A stretch of DNA of 36,537 bases from Paracoccaceae bacterium (lineage in GTDB: Bacteria > Pseudomonadota > Alphaproteobacteria > Rhodobacterales > Rhodobacteraceae). The notes under the pieces are model-generated. The model was not told where the DNA came from. It ran no database searches and saw nothing but the letters and a program-made list of their open reading frames with translations. This document shows positions 28,887-36,537 of this stretch, one piece after another. Position 1 is the first letter of the stretch. Each line of letters opens with the position of its first letter. Position numbers and translations under genes: made by a program. Where the stretch lies: the NCBI GenBank assembly GCA_030066855.1, contig JASJAU010000030.1, forward strand, positions 1 through 36,537. Direction: 5' to 3'.

Positions 28887-30500
28887 ATGGATTGGCACCG
28901 GCTTTCCCAAGTTGCGAAATCCGCTGAGGCGACCCCGATAATCGACCGGTTTGGCGAGGATGATCGCGCGCGCGATTTCTCGGTCGCGGCGGGCGATCTG
29001 TTGTTTGATTACTCGAAGACGTCGATGGATGCGGCCGGGCGGGACCTGCTGGTCGAGATGTTCCATGCGGCGAATGTGCCGGCGCGGCGTTCGGCCATGT
29101 TCAGCGGGGGCAAGATCAACGAGACCGAGGGCCGCGCCGTTCTTCACACCGCGCTCAGAAATCTCGACGGTGGGCCGGTTCTCGTTGAGGGAACCGATGT
29201 CATGCCGGGCGTGCGCGAGACGCTTGATCGGATGGAGGTTTTTGCCGAGGGCGTTCGCGACGGGTCGATCACGCCGCGTGGGGGGCACGCGTTTTCGGAC
29301 GTTGTGAACATCGGCATCGGCGGATCCGATCTGGGGCCCGCAATGGCGGCGCTTGCGCTCGCACCATATCACGACGGGCCGCGATGCCATTTCGTGTCGA
29401 ATGTAGACGGCGCCCATATCAACGACGTGCTTCTTGGGCTTGATCCGTCTTCAACCCTCGTCATCGTGGCGTCGAAGACATTCACGACAATAGAGACGAT
29501 GACAAATGCCGAGACGGCGCGCGAGTGGATCGCGCGAAAGGTAGGCATGGACAACGCGGGCGCGCATTTCGCGGCGCTCTCGTCGGCGACAGACAAGACC
29601 GCCGCTTTCGGTATCGATCCGGACCGGGTCTTCGGTTTCGAGGACTGGGTGGGCGGCCGTTATTCGATGTGGGGGCCGATCGGGCTCTCGTTGATGATCG
29701 CGATCGGAGGGCAGGCGTTTCGCGCGATGCTGGCGGGCGGGCAATGGATGGACCGCCACTTCGCCGCCGTCGAGCCGCTTGAAAACCTCCCGGTGATGCT
29801 GGCGCTGACGGGCCTCTGGCACAATCAGGGGCTGGGCCACGCCACGCGCGCGGTTCTTCCATACGAGCAGAGGCTCTCGCGCCTGCCTGCCTATCTCCAG
29901 CAGCTTGAGATGGAGAGCAACGGCAAGGGCGTCTCAATGGACGGCGCGGCGCTTCCGGTGCATTCCGGCCCGATCGTCTGGGGCGAGCCCGGGACCAACG
30001 GCCAGCACGCCTTCTACCAGCTTATCCATCAGGGCACGCGGGTCGTGCCCTGCGAGTTCATGGTCGGGGCGCGCGGGCACGAGGAAGCGCTGGCGCATCA
30101 GCACCGGTTGCTGGTCGCGAACTGTCTGGCCCAGTCGGAGGCTCTCCTGCGCGGTCGCACTCTGGGCGAAGCCCGCGAACGACTCGCCGGAACTTTCGAG
30201 GGCGTGGAGCTTGATCGTCAGGCGCGGCATCGGGTGTTCCCCGGAAACCGCCCGTCGACCATGCTGATCTATCCGCTGCTCACGCCTTACGTTCTTGGCC
30301 AGATCGTCGCGATGTACGAGCATCGGGTATTTGTCGAGGGCGTGATGCTGGGCCTCAACAGTTTCGACCAATGGGGCGTCGAGCTTGGCAAAGAGCTCGC
30401 ACAAGACATGGAACCGCTACTTTTGGGAAGCCGCGAAGCAGATGGAAAAGATGGCTCAACCTCGCAATTGGTCGACTACGCGCGAAAGCACGGGGATTGA
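28887..30500 (+). CDS. pgi: Glucose-6-phosphate isomerase
   Basis: A 537-residue isomerase interconverting glucose-6-phosphate and fructose-6-phosphate. The active-site and signature segments are intact: NIGIGGSDLGPAMAALAL, VASKTFTTIETMTNA, EMESNGKGVSMDG and GEPGTNGQHAFYQLIHQG. The C-terminal LGLNSFDQWGVELGKELA is the second PROSITE-like signature. With Zwf and Pgl it feeds hexose phosphate from fructose or gluconeogenesis into the 6-phosphogluconate route. The start at ATG 28887 has GAGGAG upstream. It ends 7 bases before the stop of the converging ialB-like gene, with a hairpin but no U-tract between. Confidence 0.97.
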   Translation: MDWHRLSQVAKSAEATPIIDRFGEDDRARDFSVAAGDLLFDYSKTSMDAAGRDLLVEMFHAANVPARRSAMFSGGKINETEGRAVLHTALRNLDGGPVLVEGTDVMPGVRETLDRMEVFAEGVRDGSITPRGGHAFSDVVNIGIGGSDLGPAMAALALAPYHDGPRCHFVSNVDGAHINDVLLGLDPSSTLVIVASKTFTTIETMTNAETAREWIARKVGMDNAGAHFAALSSATDKTAAFGIDPDRVFGFEDWVGGRYSMWGPIGLSLMIAIGGQAFRAMLAGGQWMDRHFAAVEPLENLPVMLALTGLWHNQGLGHATRAVLPYEQRLSRLPAYLQQLEMESNGKGVSMDGAALPVHSGPIVWGEPGTNGQHAFYQLIHQGTRVVPCEFMVGARGHEEALAHQHRLLVANCLAQSEALLRGRTLGEARERLAGTFEGVELDRQARHRVFPGNRPSTMLIYPLLTPYVLGQIVAMYEHRVFVEGVMLGLNSFDQWGVELGKELAQDMEPLLLGSREADGKDGSTSQLVDYARKHGD

Positions 30501-30518
30501 CGGCCCGCTACCGGGCCG
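30501..30518. other. Hairpin between the converging pgi and ialB-like stop codons
   Basis: CGGCCCG-CTAC-CGGGCCG is a perfect 7-bp hairpin that starts at the base after the pgi stop and contains the ialB-like stop codon. Neither side has a T-run, so it is not a standard intrinsic terminator. It may mark or protect 3' ends of both transcripts. Confidence 0.5.
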
Positions 30519-31119
30519 ACCGTTCTACCATCGCGTTCCATCCCGCCGTGAACCCCGAAAGCGACACGGCCACTTCGACCGTCTCGGTCGGCGCCAACGC
30601 CGGAACAATCGTCACAACTGCGTTCGCGCCGCGTTTTAGGGTCTCGATCTCGGATTCGGTAAAGCCGATCCGCGCGAAGCAGCCAATCGTATTGCAGTAA
30701 CTGTAGGGATAGCGCCGAGCCTGTCCGCCATCGATCGCCAGACGCAATTCGGCGGTGAGAAGCGTCTCGAGGGGCGTGACGACTGTGGCGCCCGCGACGG
30801 CCTGTCCCCCGTCTGGGAGATCGACAAGCGTGATCTCGGCGACCGCGTTGCCTTCGAGGTCTCTCAGAAGCTGATAGAGCTGGCATGGATCGTTCCCGTC
30901 CTCGGTGCGCACGCAGCGCAGTTCCCAGTCAGTGAACGTCTCGGCGACATAGGTCTGTCCCACTTGCGGTTCGGCTGTGTCCGGCTCGCCCATGGACAGG
31001 CCGCCCGCTTCTTCCGCTGGGGTCTCGCTCTCCGCCTCCGCTTCGGTGGTCTGCGCGGTCGCCGCCATCGACGTGGCGATCAAAAGGCAGGCGAGTTGGG
31101 GCGCCAGGGTCAATCTCAT
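30508..31119 (-). CDS. Invasion-associated locus B (IalB) family protein
   Basis: A 203-residue exported protein of the IalB family, common in alphaproteobacteria. Residues 1-22 (MRLTLAPQLACLLIATSMAATA) form a signal peptide, followed by an acidic linker of about 30 residues. The IalB domain begins QTYVAETFTDWELRCVRTEDGNDPCQLYQLL, with the conserved DWELRC and CQ cysteines. A second cysteine pair is in YPYSYCNTIGCFARIGFTESEIETLKRG, suggesting periplasmic disulfides. The family is named from Bartonella, but in free-living bacteria the function is unknown. The start at ATG 31119 has AGGAT upstream. It converges on pgi, so read-through from pgi would run antisense across this whole gene. Confidence 0.87.
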   Translation of the reverse strand: MRLTLAPQLACLLIATSMAATAQTTEAEAESETPAEEAGGLSMGEPDTAEPQVGQTYVAETFTDWELRCVRTEDGNDPCQLYQLLRDLEGNAVAEITLVDLPDGGQAVAGATVVTPLETLLTAELRLAIDGGQARRYPYSYCNTIGCFARIGFTESEIETLKRGANAVVTIVPALAPTETVEVAVSLSGFTAGWNAMVERSAR

Positions 31120-31233
31120 CTCGATATCCTCGTGCGTTTTGTTTGCAACGGGCTAGCACGGGCGCGGGAGGGTGTCAGCGCCAATCGCTTGCCCGCTTGC
31201 CGCAGTCGGCAGGAAAACGCGCCCTGAAACTAG

Positions 31234-31264
31234 AACAGGGCCCGCGTGCGGACCCTGTTGTTTT
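31234..31264 (+). terminator. Plus-strand intrinsic terminator with no adjacent plus-strand gene
   Basis: AACAGGGCCCG (31234-31244) pairs with CGGACCCTGTT (31249-31259) over 11 positions with one mismatch and a CGTG loop. GTTTTC follows, so the tail reads TTGTTTT. The nearest plus-strand gene end is pgi, 734 bases upstream and beyond a minus-strand gene. It therefore ends either pgi read-through or an unannotated RNA. Confidence 0.8.
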
Positions 31265-31379
31265 CTCCCTGCCGGACTGGCCGACTTTATGATTTGGCCG
31301 GAAGCTACGGCACAGGAATTCGGGCGTCAACAGGGAAATTGATCACTTTTCTCAGACTCTTTCGGGTCTTACCGCCGGC

Positions 31380-31411
31380 AAAAAAAAAAGGCCGCGCATG
31401 AAAGCGCGGCC
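31380..31411 (-). terminator. Minus-strand intrinsic terminator
   Basis: GGCCGCGC (31390-31397) and GCGCGGCC (31404-31411) form a perfect 8-bp stem with a 6-base loop. On the minus strand it is followed by ten T (plus-strand A at 31380-31389), a textbook terminator. No minus-strand protein gene lies upstream of it; the adjacent gene is on the plus strand. Confidence 0.85.
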
Positions 31412-31490
31412 AGTCGACAGGGAGGAAGTCGCCCAACCGCAAGTGAAACGATCGGAATGGCGACAACCCTCTATGACACGAGAGGGTTAA
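31380..31490 (-). ncRNA. Candidate small RNA upstream of and antisense to the HerA-like gene leader
   Basis: Read on the minus strand, this stretch has an 8-bp hairpin (AACCCTCT / AGAGGGTT, 31465-31488), then a single-stranded stretch. Next comes a 4-bp stem (CGAC / GTCG) whose 9-base loop is TTCCTCCCT, complementary to Shine-Dalgarno sequences. It ends in the perfect terminator with a ten-U tail at 31380. This is the layout of many Hfq-dependent regulators that mask ribosome sites with a C/U-rich loop. I could not pick a convincing minus-strand promoter to the right of 31490, so the 5' end is approximate. It matches no small RNA family I can name. Confidence 0.38.
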
Positions 31491-31537
31491 CAAGCTATTC
31501 TCATCCGAACGACTGGGGACAGAGTGAGGCGGCTTGC

Positions 31538-33073
31538 GTGGCGGAAACGATTTTCATTGGCGGCGGCGGGGAAAGCTACGCCGAAAAACAAACGTTGCTC
31601 CTGAAGTACGCCAACCGTCACGGGCTTGTGGCCGGCGCGACAGGGACGGGCAAGACGGTCACGCTCCAGATCATGGCCGAGAGCTTTTCGGCTCAGGGCG
31701 TTCCCGTTTTTCTTTCGGATGTGAAGGGCGATCTCTCAGGGCTCGCCGAGGCCGGAAGCGCCTCGTTCAAACTCCATGACGCTTTCATGGACCGCGCGGG
31801 CAAGATCGGCTTTGACGACTACGCCTATGACCGGTTCCCGGTGACCTTCTGGGATCTCTTCGGTGAGAAAGGGCATCCCGTCAGAACGACTGTCTCCGAG
31901 ATGGGGCCGCTGCTTCTCTCCCGTCTACTGGAACTTACCGAGGCTCAGGAAGGCGTGCTGAACATCGCCGTTCGGGTGGCGGATGAGGAAGGATTGGCGC
32001 TTCTTGATCTGAAGGACCTGCAATCCATGCTGGTCTGGCTCGGCGAGAACCGCGAGACGGTCTCGCTGCGCTACGGAAACATCTCGACCGCGTCGGTGGG
32101 CGCGATCCAGCGCCAGCTTCTGGTGCTTGAGAACCAGGGCGGCGCCCGCTTCTTCGGCGAGCCGGCGCTCGAGCTCTCGGACATTATGCGGACCGACATC
32201 GACGGGCGCGGACGGATCAACATACTGGCCGCCGACAAGCTGATGGCGTCGCCGCGGCTTTACGCGACCTCGCTTCTCTGGCTCCTGTCCGAGCTCTTCG
32301 AGGAGCTGCCCGAGGTCGGCGACCCGGACAAGCCGAAGCTGGTGTTCTTCTTTGACGAGGCGCACCTGCTTTTCGACGACGCGCCGAAAGCGCTCATCGA
32401 CAAGGTCGAGCAGGTGGCGCGTCTGATCCGGTCAAAAGGCGTTGGCGTCTATTTCGTCACGCAGAATCCGGCAGACGTTCCTGAGGACATTCTTGGCCAG
32501 CTCGGCAACCGGGTGCAGCACGCGCTGAGGGCCTTCACCCCGAAGGACCAGAAGGCGTTGAAGTCAGCGGCGGAGACTTATCGCACCAACCCGAGGTTTT
32601 CGACCGAACAGGCGATCCGCGAGGTTGGGGTAGGAGAGGCAGTGACTTCGTTCCTTGAGCGCAAGGGCGCCCCCGGCGTCGTAGAGCGCACGCTGATCCG
32701 CCCGCCATCCTCGCAACTGGGACCACTGGCGGAAGATACGCGCGACCGGGTCATCCAGGGCTCGCCCGTCGCCGGCAAGTATGATGACGTAAAGGACCGC
32801 GAGAGCGCCTTCGAGTTGTTGAAATCGCGGGCCGAGGCCGCTGCGCGCGAGGCCGAAGCGGCAGAAGCGCGCGAAGAGGCGGCCGAGGAGAAGGAGCGGG
32901 AGTTCCGCAAGGCGCGGCGCTACGACGGACGGCAGGTCGGCCGCTCGACCTCGCGCAGTCGGGGCGACAGCGTCGGCGACAAGATCACCAAGATGGTGGT
33001 CAAAGAGCTGACCGGCACCACCGGCCGCCGCATCGTTCGCGGCATCCTCGGGGGGTTGTTCAAGGGTCGCTGA
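31538..33073 (+). CDS. HerA-like ATPase, DUF853 family
   Basis: A 511-residue P-loop ATPase of the HerA/FtsK superfamily with the DUF853 C-terminal region. Walker A is GATGTGKT at residues 33-40, in the family context [24 protein letters not shown]. Walker B is [18 protein letters not shown]. The arginine-rich C-terminus ([33 protein letters not shown]) is a charged helix followed by a basic tail. The function of DUF853 proteins is unsettled; DNA translocation is inferred from the fold only. I prefer GTG 31538, giving the family N-terminus [11 protein letters not shown] with GAGG 8 bases upstream, to the in-frame ATG 31457, which adds 27 unusual residues and has no ribosome site. polA follows after 77 bases. 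Confidence 0.88.
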   Translation: MAETIFIGGGGESYAEKQTLLLKYANRHGLVAGATGTGKTVTLQIMAESFSAQGVPVFLSDVKGDLSGLAEAGSASFKLHDAFMDRAGKIGFDDYAYDRFPVTFWDLFGEKGHPVRTTVSEMGPLLLSRLLELTEAQEGVLNIAVRVADEEGLALLDLKDLQSMLVWLGENRETVSLRYGNISTASVGAIQRQLLVLENQGGARFFGEPALELSDIMRTDIDGRGRINILAADKLMASPRLYATSLLWLLSELFEELPEVGDPDKPKLVFFFDEAHLLFDDAPKALIDKVEQVARLIRSKGVGVYFVTQNPADVPEDILGQLGNRVQHALRAFTPKDQKALKSAAETYRTNPRFSTEQAIREVGVGEAVTSFLERKGAPGVVERTLIRPPSSQLGPLAEDTRDRVIQGSPVAGKYDDVKDRESAFELLKSRAEAAAREAEAAEAREEAAEEKEREFRKARRYDGRQVGRSTSRSRGDSVGDKITKMVVKELTGTTGRRIVRGILGGLFKGR

Positions 33074-33150
33074 TACCGAAGCCGTCCCGGTCGTTGCCAC
33101 GCCTCGCTGTATCGGGCATCACGAACCGAAGCGAACGGGAGGCGCGGCGC

Positions 33151-35955
33151 ATGGCATTCGGCAAGGGACATCATCTGAGTCTGATCGACGGCTCGGCCTT
33201 CATCTTTCGCGCGTTTCACGCGCTACCACCGCTCACCCGCAAATCAGACGGTCTTCCGGTCGGCGCCGTGTCGGGCTTCGTGAACATGCTTTGGAAAACG
33301 GTCGAGGACAACAAAGGCGCCGACGCGCCGACGCACGTGGCGGTCGTGTTCGACAAGGGCAGCCACACGTTCAGGAACGAACTCTACGACCTCTACAAAG
33401 CGAACCGGGACGAGATGCCTGAGGACCTGCGGCCCCAAATCCCGCTCACCCGCGAGGCGACGCGCGCTTTCAACATTGCTTGTCTGGAGCAGGAGGGGTT
33501 CGAGGCGGACGACATCATCGCCACGCTGGCCAGACAGGCGCGCGAGGCCGGCGGGCGGGTGACAATCGTCTCCTCGGACAAGGACCTTATGCAGCTCGTC
33601 GGCGACGGCGTTGAGATGTTCGACGCGATGAAGAACCTCCGCATCGACCGAACGGGCGTCGAAGCGAAATTCGGCGTCCAGCCCGAGAAAGTCATCGACG
33701 TTCAGGCGCTGGCCGGGGACAGCGTCGACAACATTCCGGGCGCGCCCGGGATCGGTGTAAAGACGGCCGCGCTTTTAATTAATGAATACGGCGACTTGGA
33801 GACGCTTCTTGATCGCGCGGAAGAGATCAAGCAACCCAAACGTCGCGAAACCCTGATCGAGAACGCCGATCAAATCCGCCTTTCCAAAGTGCTCGTGACG
33901 CTCGATCAGCACATGACGCTCGACTACGGCCTCGACTCCCTTGAGGTGCGTGAGCCTGTGGCCGACGATCTCCTCTCCTTTCTTACCGGCATGGAATTCC
34001 GCACGGTCACTCGCCGCGTGGCCGAGGCGCTGGGCGTCAAGGTGCCGGTCATACAGGACAACGACGCGGGCGGGGCTGAGATGCCTGACACCCCGGCGGA
34101 AGAAGCGCCGCCTTTCGATCCGGAATCCTACATCTCGATCACGGAATTGGAGGTCCTGGATAGCTGGATCGACAAGGCGCGTGCGCGGGGATGGGTGGCT
34201 GTCGACACCGAGACCACGGGATTGAATGAGATGACGGCGGAGCTTGTCGGCGTTTGTCTCGCCGTGGAGCCCGGGGAGGCGGCATATGTTCCGCTCACCC
34301 ACAAGGCCTCCAGCGCGGACGATCTTTTCGGCTCCGACGATCTTGCCGAGGGGCAACTTCCTCTGAAGGACGTTCTCGCGCGTCTGAAGCCGCTCCTTGA
34401 GGAACCTTCGGTCCTCAAGATCGGACAGAACATGAAATACGACGCCAAGATCCTCGCGCGGTACGGTGTCGACATCGCGCCGATTGATGACACCATGCTG
34501 ATGAGCTACGCGATGAACGCGGGGCTGCACAATCATGGCATGGATCAGCTATCCGAGCGGTATCTCGGTCATCATCCCATTGAAATAAAAACCCTTCTCG
34601 GAACCGGGAAGAGCCAGATCACCTTCGATCGCGTACCGATGGCGGACGCCGTCGCCTATGCGGCCGAGGATGCGGACATCACGCTCCGGCTCTGGCAGGC
34701 GTTCAAGCCGCAGCTTCATCTGAACCGCGTGACAACGGTCTACGAGACGCTGGAGCGTCCACTCGTGCCCGTCCTGGCCGAGATGGAGATGACCGGCATC
34801 AAGGTGGACCGCGACACGCTCAGCCGCATGTCCAACGCATTCGCGCAAAAGATGGCGGCGCTGGAGGACGAGATCCATGAGCTTTCTGGCGACAAGTTCA
34901 ATGTCGGCAGCCCCGCGCAGGTGGGCGAGATCCTGTTCGAGCGCATGGGGCTTCCCGGCGGCAAGAAAGGCAAGACCGGGAAATACTCGACGCCAGCGGA
35001 TGTCCTGGAGGATCTCGCGACCGAACATGAGCTTCCGGCCCGCGTTCTGGACTGGCGGCAGCTTCAGAAACTGAAATCGACCTACACCGACGCGCTTCAG
35101 GACCATATCAACGCTGATACCGGGCGTGTACACACCTCTTACTCCATCGCCGGGGCCAATACCGGGCGGCTGGCCTCAACCGATCCGAACCTGCAGAACA
35201 TCCCGGTCCGCACCGATGAAGGTCGGCGCATCCGCGAGGCCTTCGTTGCGGCCGAGGGACACACGCTCGTCAGTCTCGACTATTCCCAGATCGAATTGCG
35301 CATTCTGGCTCATATCGCCGGGATCGACGCGTTAAAGGCTGCATTCGCTGAAGGGCAGGACATCCACGCCGCCACCGCATCGGAGATGTTCAACGTCCCG
35401 ATGGACGAGATGACACCGGATGTGCGGCGTCAGGCAAAGGCGATCAACTTCGGAGTCATCTACGGTATTTCGGGTTTCGGGCTCGCCCGAAACCTCCGCA
35501 TCCCGCGCGACGAGGCGCAAGGCTTCATCGACCGGTACTTCGAGCGGTTTCCGGGCATCCGCGCCTACATGGACGAGACGGTCAAATTCGCCAAAGAAAA
35601 CGGGCACGTGCAGACCCTGTTTGGTCGGCGGATCAACACGCCGGAGATCAACGCCAAGGGGCCAACCGCGGGCTTCGCGCGACGCGCGGCGATCAACGCG
35701 CCGATCCAGGGGACGGCGGCGGACGTCATCCGTCGCGCGATGGTCCGCATGCCAGACGCCATCAAAGATCTGCCGGCCCGGATGCTGCTGCAAGTCCACG
35801 ATGAACTGCTCTTCGAGGTTGAGGACAGCGCTGTCGATGATCTCATCGAGGCCGCCCGTGGCATCATGGAAGGCGCGGCGCATCCGGCTGTCGATCTCGA
35901 TGTGCCGCTCGTGGTCGATGCCGGGCAGGGGGCGAACTGGGCGGAAGCGCACTGA
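33151..35955 (+). CDS. polA: DNA polymerase I
   Basis: A 934-residue family A polymerase for Okazaki-fragment processing and repair synthesis. The N-terminal 5'-nuclease domain begins LSLIDGSAFIFRAFHALPPL and has the metal-binding QEGFEADDIIATLA, SSDKDLMQLV and the GDSVDNIPGAPGIGVKTA helix-hairpin segment. The 3'-5' exonuclease is apparently active: Asp352 and Glu354 in VDTETTG, NMKYDAKIL, and YAAEDADITLRLW. The polymerase domain has motif A SLDYSQIELR with Asp710, motif B RRQAKAINFGVIYGISGFG, and motif C QVHDELLFEV with Asp884. The start at ATG 33151 has GGGAGG upstream. A GAAC-N6-GAAC pair just upstream is one base short of an SOS box. Confidence 0.98.
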   Translation: MAFGKGHHLSLIDGSAFIFRAFHALPPLTRKSDGLPVGAVSGFVNMLWKTVEDNKGADAPTHVAVVFDKGSHTFRNELYDLYKANRDEMPEDLRPQIPLTREATRAFNIACLEQEGFEADDIIATLARQAREAGGRVTIVSSDKDLMQLVGDGVEMFDAMKNLRIDRTGVEAKFGVQPEKVIDVQALAGDSVDNIPGAPGIGVKTAALLINEYGDLETLLDRAEEIKQPKRRETLIENADQIRLSKVLVTLDQHMTLDYGLDSLEVREPVADDLLSFLTGMEFRTVTRRVAEALGVKVPVIQDNDAGGAEMPDTPAEEAPPFDPESYISITELEVLDSWIDKARARGWVAVDTETTGLNEMTAELVGVCLAVEPGEAAYVPLTHKASSADDLFGSDDLAEGQLPLKDVLARLKPLLEEPSVLKIGQNMKYDAKILARYGVDIAPIDDTMLMSYAMNAGLHNHGMDQLSERYLGHHPIEIKTLLGTGKSQITFDRVPMADAVAYAAEDADITLRLWQAFKPQLHLNRVTTVYETLERPLVPVLAEMEMTGIKVDRDTLSRMSNAFAQKMAALEDEIHELSGDKFNVGSPAQVGEILFERMGLPGGKKGKTGKYSTPADVLEDLATEHELPARVLDWRQLQKLKSTYTDALQDHINADTGRVHTSYSIAGANTGRLASTDPNLQNIPVRTDEGRRIREAFVAAEGHTLVSLDYSQIELRILAHIAGIDALKAAFAEGQDIHAATASEMFNVPMDEMTPDVRRQAKAINFGVIYGISGFGLARNLRIPRDEAQGFIDRYFERFPGIRAYMDETVKFAKENGHVQTLFGRRINTPEINAKGPTAGFARRAAINAPIQGTAADVIRRAMVRMPDAIKDLPARMLLQVHDELLFEVEDSAVDDLIEAARGIMEGAAHPAVDLDVPLVVDAGQGANWAEAH

Positions 35956-36060
35956 GCCTGCTTTCGCCGACGCTTGAGACGTCCCGCGTTTCCCGATGAC
36001 GTAGGGCGGACATCCATGTAACGTCCTTTGAACCCCGTGTGTCAGGTCGAGGCGTCCACG

Positions 36061-36468
36061 GTGAAGGACGAGAAAGAAATGATCGCGAACATGGCCCCGG
36101 TCCTGCAATCGGGAAGCTATGTCTTCTGTTCCGTGCTGAGCCGCGAGGTCGCGGCGGAGGCGCTGGCCGAAGCCAAGGCGCTCTTTGTCGAGGACGAGGG
36201 CATCTCGCTCGTTCTCTTGCGGTCAGAGGCCGACCGTCTGGGTCTGTCCTACGATCAGAAGATGAAGCAGATCACGCTCATGGTTTTTTCCGCGCTGGAC
36301 GGCGTCGGGCTGACCGCCGCCGTCTCCACCGCGCTGGCGGAAAAGGGCATCCCGGCGAATATCATCGCCGCCACCCTTCATGATCATGTGTTCGTGCCAT
36401 CAAAGCAGGCTGACGCCGCGATGGCGGTGCTGCGCGACCTCCAGGCGGCAGCGCAGAAGGAGAGCTGA
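36061..36468 (+). CDS. ACT domain-containing protein (DUF2241-like)
   Basis: A small protein of about 135 residues containing a paired ACT-type fold of the DUF2241/ACT_7 kind. Typical segments are MAPVLQSGSYVFCSVL, EDEGISLVLLRSEADRLGLSYDQKMKQITLMVFSALDGVGLTAAVSTALAEKGI split across the sheet, and PANIIAATLHDHVFVPSKQADAAMAVLRDL. ACT domains commonly bind amino acids, but no enzyme domain is attached and the ligand is unknown. The start is uncertain: GTG 36061 has GAGG 9 bases upstream, while ATG 36079 follows AAGGA and would remove six residues. It is 105 bases after polA on the same strand. Confidence 0.82.
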   Translation: MKDEKEMIANMAPVLQSGSYVFCSVLSREVAAEALAEAKALFVEDEGISLVLLRSEADRLGLSYDQKMKQITLMVFSALDGVGLTAAVSTALAEKGIPANIIAATLHDHVFVPSKQADAAMAVLRDLQAAAQKES

Positions 36469-36537
36469 CCCTGTCGAATGGGTAGAAGCGCGAAGGAAAG
36501 GCCATTCGTTGAGGTTCGGGATCGATCCGCCCTGCGC

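Larger units (their letters stand above)
31120..31537. other. 418-base intergenic region with two facing terminators and several hairpins
   Basis: This is the longest gap without a recognised protein gene, taking GTG 31538 as the start of the HerA-like gene. From left to right it holds a CTTGCCG-CAGT-CGGCAGG hairpin (31192-31209 region), a plus-strand terminator (31234-31264), an AT-richer stretch with no clear feature, a minus-strand terminator with ten A on the plus strand (31380-31411), a small stem exposing GGGAGGAA, and an 8-bp inverted repeat (31465-31488). The arrangement is hard to explain by the flanking genes alone and suggests small RNAs. Confidence 0.6.

Noticed and set aside
33123-33136. 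SOS-box-like GAAC...GAAC pair upstream of polA
   Set aside because: The spacing is six bases instead of the required seven, so it does not match the LexA operator.
36469-36537. Possible gene start at the right edge
   Set aside because: The last 69 bases after the ACT-domain gene show no start codon with a ribosome site or recognisable peptide.

Overview
The window is a gene-dense stretch of alphaproteobacterial chromosome with the look of the Rhodobacterales (Roseobacter/Rhodobacter group). The evidence is high G+C, a CckA-type hybrid kinase directly upstream of recA and alaS, an alphaproteobacterial SOS box (GAAC-N7-GAAC) before recA, a CtrA-type TTAA-N7-TTAA site before cckA, and a zwf-pgl-pgi cluster. 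All recognised genes appear intact except the first, which is cut by the window edge. I see no IS element, phage, CRISPR array, rRNA or tRNA gene. This looks like core genome, so the most interesting material is in the leaders and gaps between genes.

Layout: 1-3.3 kb holds a sugar ABC-transporter ATPase (5' truncated), an HpcH/HpaI-type aldolase and guaB. 3.4-5.8 kb holds an unrecognised single-pass membrane protein and rsmB. 5.9-12.4 kb holds cckA, recA, alaS and a DUF1330 protein. 12.4-15.5 kb (minus strand) holds typA and a PLP aminotransferase. 15.6-19.6 kb holds a cysS-cimA-squalene/phytoene-synthase-like operon. 19.6-20.8 kb (minus) is an MFS transporter. 21-25.6 kb holds a cobK-like reductase, an AlkA-type glycosylase, an esterase, a diguanylate cyclase, an HNH endonuclease and an agmatinase-family ureohydrolase. 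25.6-26.5 kb (minus) is a radical SAM protein. 26.7-30.5 kb is zwf-pgl-pgi. 30.5-31.1 kb (minus) is an IalB-family protein. 31.5-36.5 kb holds a HerA-like ATPase (DUF853), polA and an ACT-domain protein.

Main find: the cysS-cimA operon is preceded by a 13-codon ORF, MNRIICICCIIPC, with four Cys and five Ile codons. CysS charges Cys-tRNA, and CimA (citramalate synthase) is the entry enzyme of a threonine-independent isoleucine route. The leader is therefore enriched in exactly the two amino acids that match the first two operon genes. A TTGCAA-N17-TAGATT promoter places the predicted transcription start at or next to its ATG, so it may be leaderless. It is followed by two mutually exclusive GC-rich stems before the cysS ribosome-binding site. 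I read it as a candidate dual Cys/Ile ribosome-sensing attenuator. No U-tract is present, so the output step is unresolved.

Other regulatory observations: a 10-codon ORF with an internal hairpin between the SOS box and recA; a possible minus-strand small RNA with an anti-Shine-Dalgarno loop and a perfect terminator upstream of the HerA-like gene; an orphan plus-strand terminator beyond ialB; a chain of alternately complementary CCTCC/GGAGG segments ahead of guaB; a 7-codon ORF overlapping the rsmB start; and a LacI-type palindrome ahead of zwf.
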